Source: an uncultured Candidatus Saccharibacteria bacterium
GTDB taxonomy: Bacteria > Patescibacteria > Saccharimonadia > Saccharimonadales > UBA6022
DNA length: 11,750 nt
Assembly: GCA_946886125.1 (NCBI GenBank)
Contig: CAMPHY010000021.1
Coordinates: 1 to 11,750, forward strand
Reading direction: 5' to 3'
In this document: in pieces, positions 1-6,810 of the stretch
How positions within the stretch are numbered: the first letter of the stretch is position 1
Layout of the letters: every line of letters begins with the position of its first letter
The notes under the pieces: model-generated
The model's database searches: none
Seen by the model: the letters and a program-made list of their open reading frames with translations, nothing else
Told to the model about the DNA's origin: nothing
Position numbers and translations under genes: made by a program

Positions 1-4
1 GAGC

Positions 5-10
5 TATACT
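5..10 (+). promoter_or_regulatory. possible -10 box of def
   Basis: TATACT (5 of 6 to TATAAT) lies 8 nt before the def ATG. A transcript starting about 7 nt downstream would have almost no leader. The -35 region lies outside the window, so this is weak on its own; it is noted because three other genes here show a similar close spacing. Confidence 0.3.
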
Positions 11-18
11 AATAGGTA

Positions 19-594
19 ATGAAAAAAGAAGCTATCATCACGCTGCCGAACCAGCATCTACGACAAAAATCTGCCAAAGTACACGTTGTTACCGAGGCCA
101 CCGCTCAACTTATTCACGACATGACGAGTGCTGCACTCGACTGGGAGGATTCGCGGCCGCACGAAATTAGCGCCGCACTTGCTGCCGTACAAATCGATCG
201 ACTCGAGCGAGTAGTAATTGTGCGCAGTGACTTCGACGATAAATCGTTCCGTGACTTCACTACCTTGATCAATCCAGAGATCGTAAAGTATGAAGGTGAA
301 CTTCAGTATGATTACGAGGGATGTTTGAGCGTCAGTAATGTCTACGGTAAAGTGCCACGCTATAGCAAGATCCGACTCAAAGCACTTGATGAAGATGGTA
401 ATGAAGTCCGCTTACGCGCTGAAGGTTTTTTAGCTCGCGTGCTGCAGCATGAAGTTGATCATACAAACGGTGTCGTCTTTATCGATCATATTCTCGACGA
501 TCCAAAAGCATTTTATACCCTTGACGATAAAGGTGAACTGGAGCCATTAAACTATGAACAACACATCAAAGACTCTCGTATTCTTTGGGACTGA
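19..594 (+). CDS. def: peptide deformylase
   Basis: Removes the N-formyl group from the initiator methionine of new proteins, a metal-dependent cytoplasmic reaction. The 191-aa protein carries the three family motifs: a motif I variant ending in Gln58 (LAAVQ), motif II EGCLS with metal ligand Cys102, and motif III QHEVDH with ligands His144 and His148 and catalytic Glu145. Motif I is unusual: the two glycines of the usual GxGLAAPQ read Ser51 and Ala53, and the proline reads Val57. The ATG at 19 is well fixed because an in-frame TAG sits at 13-15. There is no convincing Shine-Dalgarno (only AGGTA close to the start) and a TATACT box lies 8 nt upstream. The 3' end overlaps fmt by 41 nt, so the two are probably cotranscribed and translationally coupled. 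The stop is TGA, so UGA is a stop in this organism. The family is certain; the changed motif I makes catalytic competence slightly less so. Confidence 0.95.
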   Translation: MKKEAIITLPNQHLRQKSAKVHVVTEATAQLIHDMTSAALDWEDSRPHEISAALAAVQIDRLERVVIVRSDFDDKSFRDFTTLINPEIVKYEGELQYDYEGCLSVSNVYGKVPRYSKIRLKALDEDGNEVRLRAEGFLARVLQHEVDHTNGVVFIDHILDDPKAFYTLDDKGELEPLNYEQHIKDSRILWD

Positions 595-1441
595 GGATTT
601 TAGTCTCACCGCCCTCACCGGCTTAATTGAGGCTGGGTATACTATTGCCGCCGTCATTACCAAACCAGATAGCAAAAAAGGTCGCGGTCAGAAATTGGTC
701 TCTCCCCAGGTAAAGCGCATTGCTGAGCAACACAACATCCCAGTATGGCAGCCGCAACGATTGAGTGAAATTGCGGACGACATCCGCGCACTTGATAATC
801 CTGTCGGCGTATTAGTCAGTTATGGGAAAATAATTCCGCAATCAGTTATTGATTTGTTTACTCCAGGTATTATCAATCTTCACCCCTCGCTTCTTCCGAC
901 ATACCGTGGCCCCTCTCCTATTGAATCAGCGATTAAGCACGGTGATACGCTTACTGGTGTTTCTGTCATGCTCCTCTCAAAGGACATGGACGCCGGACCC
1001 GTATATGCAGCTAAAAATTATTCATTAGACGGTACCGAGACAAAGCCGGAATTATATCAAGCATTAGCAGTAACGGGCACTGACTTGCTCCTCGAAGTGC
1101 TCCCTGCCATTCTCGATGGATCACTTCAACCATCCCCTCAAGATGATACACAGGCAACATATTCGCAACTACTTCAAAAAAGCGATGCATATTTAAACTT
1201 GCAGCAGCTTTCTGCCATCAACGCCGAACGGCTCGTTCGAGCGCATCTTGGTTTTCCGAAAACGAAAGTAGTTGTCGAACAGCATGAACTAATCGTTACT
1301 AAAGCCCACGTGACTGAACAAAAAAACACACCGCTTGACCTTTTATGCCAAGACGGTATGTTTTTATCAATCGATGAGCTGATTGCGCCAAGCGGACGCC
1401 GCATGGACAGCTCGGCATTTTTGCGCGGCTATATTAGTTAA
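554..1441 (+). CDS. fmt: methionyl-tRNA formyltransferase
   Basis: Transfers a formyl group from 10-formyl-tetrahydrofolate to Met-tRNAfMet, making the initiator tRNA that IF-2 brings to the ribosome. The N-terminal formyltransferase domain (about residues 7-205) shows the LVFFGTEDF opening, NLHPSLLP followed by YRGPSPI, and DMDAGP; the catalytic triad Asn108, His110 and Asp146 sits at the same numbers as in the E. coli enzyme. The C-terminal tRNA-binding domain (about 207-295) is shorter than in E. coli (295 aa versus about 315). The start ATG lies inside the end of def in another frame; the usual N-terminal strand begins at about residue 7, so the 41-nt overlap appears real. def-fmt is a classic operon pair. 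The gene runs head-on into the minus-strand gene ending at 1434, with stop codons overlapping by 8 nt and no terminator between them. Confidence 0.96.
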   Translation: MNNTSKTLVFFGTEDFSLTALTGLIEAGYTIAAVITKPDSKKGRGQKLVSPQVKRIAEQHNIPVWQPQRLSEIADDIRALDNPVGVLVSYGKIIPQSVIDLFTPGIINLHPSLLPTYRGPSPIESAIKHGDTLTGVSVMLLSKDMDAGPVYAAKNYSLDGTETKPELYQALAVTGTDLLLEVLPAILDGSLQPSPQDDTQATYSQLLQKSDAYLNLQQLSAINAERLVRAHLGFPKTKVVVEQHELIVTKAHVTEQKNTPLDLLCQDGMFLSIDELIAPSGRRMDSSAFLRGYIS

Positions 1442-1850
1442 GTAACGCGTCGCGGCTGCTGATAATTTCTTTTTTCAAATCATCAAGTACCTGTGCAACT
1501 ACCTGTCGATAGTCAGGGCGGTTAACTTCGAGCCATTTTGTAGCCACAAACTCGGCGCGCAGGTTTGGATCATTAGGATCTGCTTTTGATACCTCTTGCA
1601 GGCGGATAAATGCTTCGTCTTGGTGATACTCGGGTGCATGCTCATTGATCCAAGCACTCACCACTTCTTCTTTCCGATCAATGATCGCCTCAAACTCTTC
1701 AAGCTGTTCGTCACTTAAGCCGTCGGATAATTTTGTTCCGACACGTAGCTCCAGCTCTTCATACGTATGCTGTAAAAAAGCCTTCTTTTGTTCTTCGGGT
1801 AATTGATCCAGACCAAGGTCTTGCAAAAATTTATCATCTAATTGAAACAT
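1434..1850 (-). CDS. DUF5663-like small acidic protein, unknown function
   Basis: A 138-aa acidic, helix-rich, soluble protein with no signal peptide or membrane segment. The N-terminal half (FLQDLGLDQLP, then EELELRVG, then LSDEQLEEFE) resembles the DUF5663 family that I associate with CPR bacteria; this is from memory of the pattern, not a search. The C-terminal half has the same helical, charged look (ADPNDPNLRAEF, then DLKKEI). No function is known to me. I place the start at the ATG at 1850 rather than the GTG at 1856: the Shine-Dalgarno AAAGG (1856-1860) lies 5 nt before the ATG but overlaps the GTG. The gene follows the 577-aa gene on the same strand 64 nt downstream, has its own extended -10 box, and overlaps the fmt stop by 8 nt. 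Confidence 0.8.
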   Translation of the reverse strand: MFQLDDKFLQDLGLDQLPEEQKKAFLQHTYEELELRVGTKLSDGLSDEQLEEFEAIIDRKEEVVSAWINEHAPEYHQDEAFIRLQEVSKADPNDPNLRAEFVATKWLEVNRPDYRQVVAQVLDDLKKEIISSRDALLN

Positions 1851-1873
1851 ATACACCTTTCATCATTACTTAA

Positions 1874-1902
1874 ATTGTATCATGCTTAAAGTTATTGGAC
1901 CA
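1874..1902 (-). promoter_or_regulatory. promoter of the DUF5663-like gene
   Basis: Reading the minus strand, TGATACAAT is an extended -10 box (TACAAT complementary to 1874-1879, with TG two bases upstream). The -35 with a 17-nt spacer is poor (TGGTCC at 1902-1897). The predicted start near 1867 gives a leader of about 17 nt including AAAGG. Confidence 0.45.
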
Positions 1903-1914
1903 AAAGGACTAAGG

Positions 1915-3648
1915 TTACTTGGCGTAATTAGCGATTACGTCAAGGGCAGCGGCGGGCATCTTGCCGTCATGTGTCATATTAATACCCCAGCCACCAAGCG
2001 TAGCGTCAGGATACGCAAGCCCCATGTGATACAGTTCATTCATCATATCCTGATTATGTAGTAGCGCATATTGTTCATTAACATCCGTAATACCCATTTC
2101 ACTAAAGGTCTGCAACCAACCTTCGCCAGTATGAATATCCAACGCTTCTCCACTGTAGTCACTATCAAGCGTCTCACCACCCATATCATTACTAGAGTCA
2201 CCATCTAATGCATCTGAAATTGCTTCAGCCATCTCAGGGGTATCACTTGGCACTATTGCGTCAACTTCCGGCGCGGGCACTAGAGGTTCTTCGGTGCCAT
2301 CTGCTTCTGGAGCGGGCTTTTCGACAGGCTGATCTACTTCATTTACGCCAGCGCCGCCATCAGCTTCACTATTAATATCTGGCTGAGCATGCGTTTCGGG
2401 TGCGATATGACGATTTGACCATTCACCAACGGAACCATCATTCATTTCACTGATCGCATAAGCGATCGTGCCACCGGCTACCGCACCAATGGCAACTCCT
2501 GCAAGTCCAGCACGTACTGATTTACGACGCTTAGATTGCTCCTTTTTAGTATCCTCTTCAAATGTATTGGTGAAATAATTTGAAGCACTCTCTACCTTAT
2601 CGGATGCATCATTGCGCTCAATATACTGCATCGCTTTTACGTTATGGTCTTCCGTAGCTGCGTCGGAGATCTTTTCCATTCCACGACCCTGTTGATTATC
2701 TTTCTTAGCAAAATAACGAGCAAAGCGCGTGCCTGAAACGGCCGCTGCCGTAGCAGCTCCTGCGACACCAGCGCCCGCTGCAACTCCAGCGAGTGCACCA
2801 AGTCCCGCACCTACAACTACACCACCAAGACCTAGATATACACCGCGGCGAAAACGCTCGCCTTTAGTGCCGCTATTAAACCATTCAATAAACTTATGGA
2901 CTTTAGTGCCCTGGAGTTCTTCTTTGGTTTTCTCGCGCAATTTCTGCTGTTCATCAAAAATATAACTAATGGCGGCAACATTTTTTTCAGAATCCGTAAG
3001 AGGCGTCCCGAGCTCACCTTCATGGAGTTTCAACTTGCCCAACTTAATTAACTGGGTATTATACTCTTCCTGCAAAGCTTCGTACTGTTTACCCTTGCCA
3101 AATAGTCGTCCTTGACGCTTAGCACTAGCGGCCGCCAACTGCTCACGTAACGAAGCTAACTTCTCTTCGCCGCGCTCTATGGCAGGATCACGCTCTACAG
3201 AACTAGTACTACTGTCGGGTGCTGAATCTTCTTCAGTCACACTCAAACCTTCCAGCTGTGCTGCTGTTTTTTCACGCACACTACTTGCAGTGTACTCACC
3301 TACGTCGTTCGTTTCACTCAGCATCCACATGTCATTATTCACACGATCAATTGAATTATCGCGAAGGATTGATGCGTACGTAGTGTAATGAGGAGATTCA
3401 GAATCGATACCACGCGCCTGTAAATAATCCTCGATAGATGCGTCAAATTCGGCATATGATCGTTCGTCTGCAGCTTCTTGAGCTGGGATGTCATAGAAGC
3501 CTTCAGCTGCTCGATTTTCAGCTACTCGCTGCTTTTGTAGTGTACGCATGTGATCGACATCATCTATAGCGAGCTTACCCTCACTTAAGTGTTCGGTTGA
3601 TACTGTACTTGCTTCAGGTGAGTCGTGTGTGTAAAGAGTTTTTTCCAT
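1915..3648 (-). CDS. large protein with two hydrophobic Gly/Ala segments, unknown function
   Basis: 577 aa, not recognised. Residues 1-150 are charged and disordered-looking. Residues 155-250 are mainly helical and rich in E, K, Q and L, probably coiled coil. Residues 269-305 form a glycine/alanine-rich hydrophobic stretch (LGLGGVVVGAGLGALAGVAA) able to form a hairpin of two membrane helices. Residues 306-379 are charged. Residues 380-400 form a second hydrophobic segment preceded by KRRK. Residues 415-475 are a Pro/Glu/Asp/Ala-rich spacer, and 500-577 look like a small folded domain with several Trp and Tyr residues. There is no N-terminal signal peptide, so a roughly 268-residue cytoplasmic part is expected, with the acidic tail probably outside the membrane. 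The start ATG has AAAGGA 8 nt upstream. It is divergent from the 262-aa gene with a mirrored promoter, and its leader is only about 12 nt. A cell-envelope or host-contact role is conceivable but unproven. Confidence 0.8.
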   Translation of the reverse strand: MEKTLYTHDSPEASTVSTEHLSEGKLAIDDVDHMRTLQKQRVAENRAAEGFYDIPAQEAADERSYAEFDASIEDYLQARGIDSESPHYTTYASILRDNSIDRVNNDMWMLSETNDVGEYTASSVREKTAAQLEGLSVTEEDSAPDSSTSSVERDPAIERGEEKLASLREQLAAASAKRQGRLFGKGKQYEALQEEYNTQLIKLGKLKLHEGELGTPLTDSEKNVAAISYIFDEQQKLREKTKEELQGTKVHKFIEWFNSGTKGERFRRGVYLGLGGVVVGAGLGALAGVAAGAGVAGAATAAAVSGTRFARYFAKKDNQQGRGMEKISDAATEDHNVKAMQYIERNDASDKVESASNYFTNTFEEDTKKEQSKRRKSVRAGLAGVAIGAVAGGTIAYAISEMNDGSVGEWSNRHIAPETHAQPDINSEADGGAGVNEVDQPVEKPAPEADGTEEPLVPAPEVDAIVPSDTPEMAEAISDALDGDSSNDMGGETLDSDYSGEALDIHTGEGWLQTFSEMGITDVNEQYALLHNQDMMNELYHMGLAYPDATLGGWGINMTHDGKMPAAALDVIANYAK

Positions 3649-3666
3649 GCGTTTTTCCTTTACTTA

Positions 3667-3695
3667 ACACTAGCACTTTAGGCTTAATTTGTCAA
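3667..3695 (-). promoter_or_regulatory. promoter of the 577-aa gene (TTGACA-17-TAGTGT, extended -10)
   Basis: On the minus strand a perfect TTGACA (complement of 3690-3695) is followed by a 17-nt spacer ending TGC and by TAGTGT (complement of 3667-3672). The -35 is preceded by TA, giving TATTGACA. Predicted transcription start is near 3660. Confidence 0.75.
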
Positions 3696-3712
3696 TACTT
3701 CAATGGTGTTTA

Positions 3713-3741
3713 TTGACATATAAGCAATTATGTGGTAGTGT
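3713..3741 (+). promoter_or_regulatory. promoter of the 262-aa gene (TTGACA-17-TAGTGT, extended -10)
   Basis: A perfect TTGACA (3713-3718), a 17-nt spacer ending TGG and TAGTGT (3736-3741). It is back to back with the minus promoter, and the two TATTGACA elements form an inverted repeat (3690-3697 and 3711-3718, 13 nt apart). Predicted start is at about 3747-3749. Confidence 0.75.
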
Positions 3742-3747
3742 TATGAA

Positions 3748-4045
3748 CAGTCGAAATGCTTATGTGTTTTGACACCTTAACAATTTAGCACTACTAATAG
3801 ATATACCCGTGAGCTCGCTGGAGCGTAGCATTATATTCTTATACGCCATGAGAATATAATGCTACGTTTGAGCACACCGCTCGCGTAGTCTACTCTATTG
3901 TTCTACAGATTAAGCACATTGCGTACGTGCCGTATGGTCTGGTGATGATTTTTCATCTCTAGACCGCTACTGGCGCGTACTGCAGTGCGCCAGTGGTTCT
4001 GCTTTACCTACTATGTTTTACACCTACTAGGCCAAGGAGGCCACT
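3748..4045 (+). promoter_or_regulatory. long structured 5' leader RNA of the 262-aa gene
   Basis: About 298 nt separate the predicted transcription start from the ATG, with no gene between. Element A: a perfect 16-bp stem (3824-3839 with 3851-3866, loop 3840-3850), enclosed by a second 7-bp helix with one wobble (3808-3814 with 3879-3885). Element B: 3935-3948 pairs with 3953-3966 around a TTTT loop, with one U-U mismatch and G-U closures. Element C: 3966-3976 pairs with 3987-3997, including ACTGGCGC/GCGCCAGT. Element D: a short GGCC stem at the ribosome-binding site. ACCTACTA occurs twice shortly before element D (near 4007 and 4022). I see no match to a riboswitch or housekeeping RNA class I can recall. 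It could be a stabilising leader, a cis-regulator, or an independent RNA processed from the mRNA. Confidence 0.6.
4030..4042 (+). promoter_or_regulatory. ribosome-binding site displayed in a small hairpin
   Basis: AAGGAGG (4034-4040), a near-perfect Shine-Dalgarno, starts 12 nt before the ATG with a 5-nt spacer. The flanking GGCC copies (4030-4033 and 4039-4042) can pair, putting AAGGA in the loop and the last GG in the stem. This fixes the start at 4046 and is the strongest ribosome-binding site in the window. Confidence 0.6.
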
Positions 4046-4834
4046 ATGTCCGCATCACTCAGCTCCGCCCTTTCCGCCATGCTTTCGCACGGTGAAGAGG
4101 CGAACGACAACGAACGCAATGAGAAGCTCGAAGCCGCCGCGCTCAACGTGAGCAAGCTCTTGGCATCCGTCAAGAGCGGCAAGGCCGATCCGTCGGTGCT
4201 CGATGGACTGATCAATGGGGACTTCGGTTCCGGTTCTTCAGCATCAGCCTCGTCTTCTGCTCTGCCCCCCGCCCCAGCGAGCTCGTCCAACCCCAAGGTG
4301 GTCGAATTGACCACCTTGATCGAAGCGAGCCCTGACGCGGACAACGCCGTTGACTTTCTCAAGATCATCCTTCGGGGTGTTCGAGATCAGGGTCAGCGCG
4401 TTGCAGTTCAAGCCATTGCCAACAAAGCATCCGGCTACGAGGTTGACACTCGCACCGGTGAGCTCAAGGCAGTCAAGGAGCGCGACGACATGATTCGTGA
4501 TCTCCAAGCGGGTATGACTTCAGTTGCACACGCATCTGGAATCGGCGCCGTCACAGGAGAGTCCTACAAGGATCACGGAAAGCGCATGGCCGACGAGTTC
4601 AACAAGCTGTCCGCAGCTTCGTCCTCGTCATCGTCCTCCACTCCGGCGACGGCAACCATGCCGAAGTCGATCGACCCGATCAAGCTCAAGGCTACCATCA
4701 CGGCAGCCAAGGACTTGCTCGAGAAGGGCAAGCCCAACAAGGGCATGTTCGGCAAGCACGACGAGTGGGTTGTCAACGGATCGGACAAGGACAAGGTCCT
4801 CAAGGATCTGACCAACACCGAGAAGGCGTTGTAG
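4046..4834 (+). CDS. GC-rich, serine-linker protein of unknown function
   Basis: 262 aa, not recognised. There are three helical-looking blocks (1-60, 83-188, 207-262) joined by low-complexity linkers: Gly/Ser/Ala/Pro-rich 61-82 and a run of seven serines within 189-206. It has no cysteine, no signal peptide, no membrane segment and a single Trp (241), so it is probably cytoplasmic and elongated or multidomain. Base use stands out: two 60-base lines counted (4081-4140 and 4141-4200) are 60% and 62% G+C, and 23 of 24 lysines use AAG, while neighbours mix AAA and AAG. The serine run uses mixed TCN codons, so it is not a simple nucleotide repeat. Consensus promoter, structured leader, strong Shine-Dalgarno and 3' hairpin all point to very high expression; gene transfer from a high-GC source is the alternative. 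It converges on infB. Confidence 0.85.
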   Translation: MSASLSSALSAMLSHGEEANDNERNEKLEAAALNVSKLLASVKSGKADPSVLDGLINGDFGSGSSASASSSALPPAPASSSNPKVVELTTLIEASPDADNAVDFLKIILRGVRDQGQRVAVQAIANKASGYEVDTRTGELKAVKERDDMIRDLQAGMTSVAHASGIGAVTGESYKDHGKRMADEFNKLSAASSSSSSSTPATATMPKSIDPIKLKATITAAKDLLEKGKPNKGMFGKHDEWVVNGSDKDKVLKDLTNTEKAL

Positions 4835-4840
4835 AACGTA

Positions 4841-4891
4841 GGGTAGCTTCCCGGGTGTGCAACCTAAAAATTGCACTCCCGGGACTATCCC
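4841..4891 (+). other. large 3' hairpin after the 262-aa gene
   Basis: Starting 6 nt after the stop, CCCGGG-T-GTGCAA (4850-4862) pairs with TTGCAC-T-CCCGGG (4871-4883), interrupted only by a U-U mismatch. An outer GGGTAG/CTATCCC helix (4841-4846 with 4885-4891, one bulged T) extends it. No T-tract follows, so this is not a standard terminator; it may protect the mRNA 3' end. Confidence 0.6.
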
Positions 4892-4918
4892 CTGTTTATA
4901 TATTGGTTGTGTTAAATT

Positions 4919-4960
4919 GTGTAATAAAAAATGCCTCAGCTGAGGCATTTTTTATTACAC
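4919..4960. terminator. bidirectional terminator, perfect 42-bp palindrome
   Basis: Arms 4919-4939 and 4940-4960 are exact reverse complements. The GC core GCCTCAGCTGAGGC is flanked by A6 and T6 tracts, so it works as an intrinsic terminator in both directions. It serves the convergent 262-aa gene (+) and infB (-, stop 11 nt away). Confidence 0.9.
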
Positions 4961-4970
4961 GTGATGCTAC

Positions 4971-6740
4971 TTACTGTAGCGTGCGCTTTACCATTTCTCG
5001 GGTAAAGAATTCGAGTGTATCACCCTCTTCAACCAGTAATTTCTTAGTGGTCTTTAGCGTCAATCCACACATCTCACCCTCAAAGACCTCTTTTGCCTCT
5101 TGCTGTTGACGCTGGACCTTAGTTACTTCAACTTCAGCTAGCTGTTCGCCCCCACGCTTTACACGCACCAAAACGTTTGGCACAACTTTACCAGTCGTAA
5201 CTTCACCTCCAGCAATAATCTCGTCCTTTAGTGTACGGAAGATACCCTTGACCTCCAGTGTACCAATTTCATTTTCAACTACTTCTGGTGCAAGCATTGC
5301 TTCCATTGAGCTACGAGCATCATCGAGTAATTCGTAAATCACTTTATAAAGACGGACCTGCACTTTATCGCGCATCGCTAGACGCTTCACGGCTGGTGGC
5401 AATTCAACATTAAAGCCGTAGATTATAGTACTACCATCAGCCGCAAGACGAACATCATTTTCAGAAATATTGCCCACACCCGAACTTACAATACGGAGTG
5501 TAATTTCCCCGCCAGTATCTACGAGACGCAAGCTATCCATGACAGAAGTCAGTGAACCCTGGACGTCAGCTTTAACAATGACATTTAGATCCTGTGAATC
5601 ATGGGTCTGGTTCATTTTTTTCAAAAGATCAGCACCTGTTACGTTGGTAGTAGCAGCATTTTTTGCTTGTTCAATCCGAGCCGCCGCAACCTGGTTGCGA
5701 GCTTCTTTTTCATTTTTAGCAATCGTGAAATTATCACCAAATTGCGGCAATTCCTTGAAGCCAGTCACCGTTACCGGAGTAGAGGGACCTGCACTCTTGA
5801 GCGCTTTACCGCTAAAATCAAGCAATGTGCGCACCTTGCCGTAAGTTGTACCAGCTACCATAAAGTGACCAGGTTTTAGTTCACCCTGCTCGACAAGCAG
5901 ACCAACCACTGAACCACGTCCCATTTCCATATGTGATTCAATCACCAAACCTTCAGCAGGTACATCAATATCTGCCTTCAACTCTTCAACGTCGGCCACT
6001 AGCAGCACCATATCAAGCAGCTTATCGATATTGTGGCCAGTTTTAGCACTTACCTCAACCATTACGACATCACCACCCCATTCCTCAGGGTTTAGTCCAT
6101 GCTCACTAGCAAGCTGAGTTTTTACCAGCTGCGGGTTGGCAGTCTCTTTATCCATCTTGTTAATCGCAACTACAATTTTTGCGTTAGCAGTTTTAGCAAA
6201 ACGAATCGCTTCAATTGTTTGTGGCTTCACACCATCATCAGCAGCTACCACAATTACGACAACGTCAGTCAGCGTAGCGCCGTGTTGACGCAGCGCGGCA
6301 AAGGCTTCGTGTCCAGGTGTATCAAGGAGTGTAATCGAACGATCTTTACGAACTGTTTGATAGGCACTAATATGCTGAGTGATACCACCAGCCTCACCTT
6401 CGGCTGCTTTTGTTTCAAGAATCGCATCGAGGAGCGATGTCTTACCGTGATCAACGTGTCCCATAACTGCCACAATTGGCGGACGTTCAACTGCCTTATC
6501 GGACAATTCATGAACTTTACGCTCTGTGGGCGCTTCGCTGGCACGTTTTTCAAGACTTACATCAAGCCCTAGCTCTTCAACAATAATGGTTGCCGTTTCA
6601 AAATCAATCCGTTGATTAATTGTTGCGACGATCCCATTTTTGAATAACTCACCAATCAAAGTCGTAACGGGCAAATTAAGCGTTTCAGCTAGCTCGCCTA
6701 CGGTAATTGAGTCTGCGACAACAACTACTTTTTCTGCCAT
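4971..6740 (-). CDS. infB: translation initiation factor IF-2
   Basis: GTPase that delivers fMet-tRNA to the 30S subunit and promotes 50S joining. At 589 aa it is minimal; E. coli IF-2 is about 890 aa and the long N-terminal extension is missing. Residues 1-60 form one IF2_N-type module. The G domain (about 86-255) shows G1 GHVDHGKT (94-101), G2 GGITQHI, G3 DTPGH (140-144), G4 NKMD (194-197) and G5 SAK (231-233). The rest are the beta-barrel, domain III and C-terminal tRNA-binding barrel (to residue 589). The start is supported by AAAGGAG (complement of 6749-6755) 8 nt upstream. A small CCGTC/GACGG hairpin (6760-6776) lies in the 70-nt gap after rpsA, with no clear promoter, so infB is probably cotranscribed with rpsA and ends at the palindromic terminator. 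Confidence 0.98.
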   Translation of the reverse strand: MAEKVVVVADSITVGELAETLNLPVTTLIGELFKNGIVATINQRIDFETATIIVEELGLDVSLEKRASEAPTERKVHELSDKAVERPPIVAVMGHVDHGKTSLLDAILETKAAEGEAGGITQHISAYQTVRKDRSITLLDTPGHEAFAALRQHGATLTDVVVIVVAADDGVKPQTIEAIRFAKTANAKIVVAINKMDKETANPQLVKTQLASEHGLNPEEWGGDVVMVEVSAKTGHNIDKLLDMVLLVADVEELKADIDVPAEGLVIESHMEMGRGSVVGLLVEQGELKPGHFMVAGTTYGKVRTLLDFSGKALKSAGPSTPVTVTGFKELPQFGDNFTIAKNEKEARNQVAAARIEQAKNAATTNVTGADLLKKMNQTHDSQDLNVIVKADVQGSLTSVMDSLRLVDTGGEITLRIVSSGVGNISENDVRLAADGSTIIYGFNVELPPAVKRLAMRDKVQVRLYKVIYELLDDARSSMEAMLAPEVVENEIGTLEVKGIFRTLKDEIIAGGEVTTGKVVPNVLVRVKRGGEQLAEVEVTKVQRQQQEAKEVFEGEMCGLTLKTTKKLLVEEGDTLEFFTREMVKRTLQ

Positions 6741-6810
6741 ATTGAAAGCTCCTTTCTGCCCGTCACTTCACGACGGTCATTACATATCCTATTTAAAGAA
6801 ATGCGTTTTA

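Noticed and set aside
2729..2965. Plus-strand frame rich in Ala/Pro/Thr
   Set aside because: Antisense reading of the Gly/Ala-rich segment of the 577-aa gene; its composition is explained by that gene.
3756..3788. A 10-codon frame (ATG...TAG) at the start of the structured leader, possible leader peptide
   Set aside because: No Shine-Dalgarno, no run of one amino acid, and no terminator/antiterminator arrangement after it.
3748..4045. Known housekeeping RNA (tmRNA, RNase P RNA, SRP RNA, 6S)
   Set aside because: None of the conserved sequence blocks I know for these RNAs is present.
4027..4368. Long minus-strand frame opposite the 262-aa gene, and further frames opposite and alongside it to 4948
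   Set aside because: GC-rich codons lengthen shadow frames; only the plus-strand 4046 frame has a strong ribosome-binding site and sensible GC-ending codons.
3649..4960. Insertion sequence or integrated element carrying the GC-rich gene
   Set aside because: No transposase or integrase, no terminal inverted or direct repeats flanking the unit, and the promoter region is shared with the native-looking 577-aa gene.
6099..6572. 157-aa plus-strand frame inside infB
   Set aside because: Antisense of the conserved IF-2 G domain, with no ribosome-binding site and no recognisable domain.
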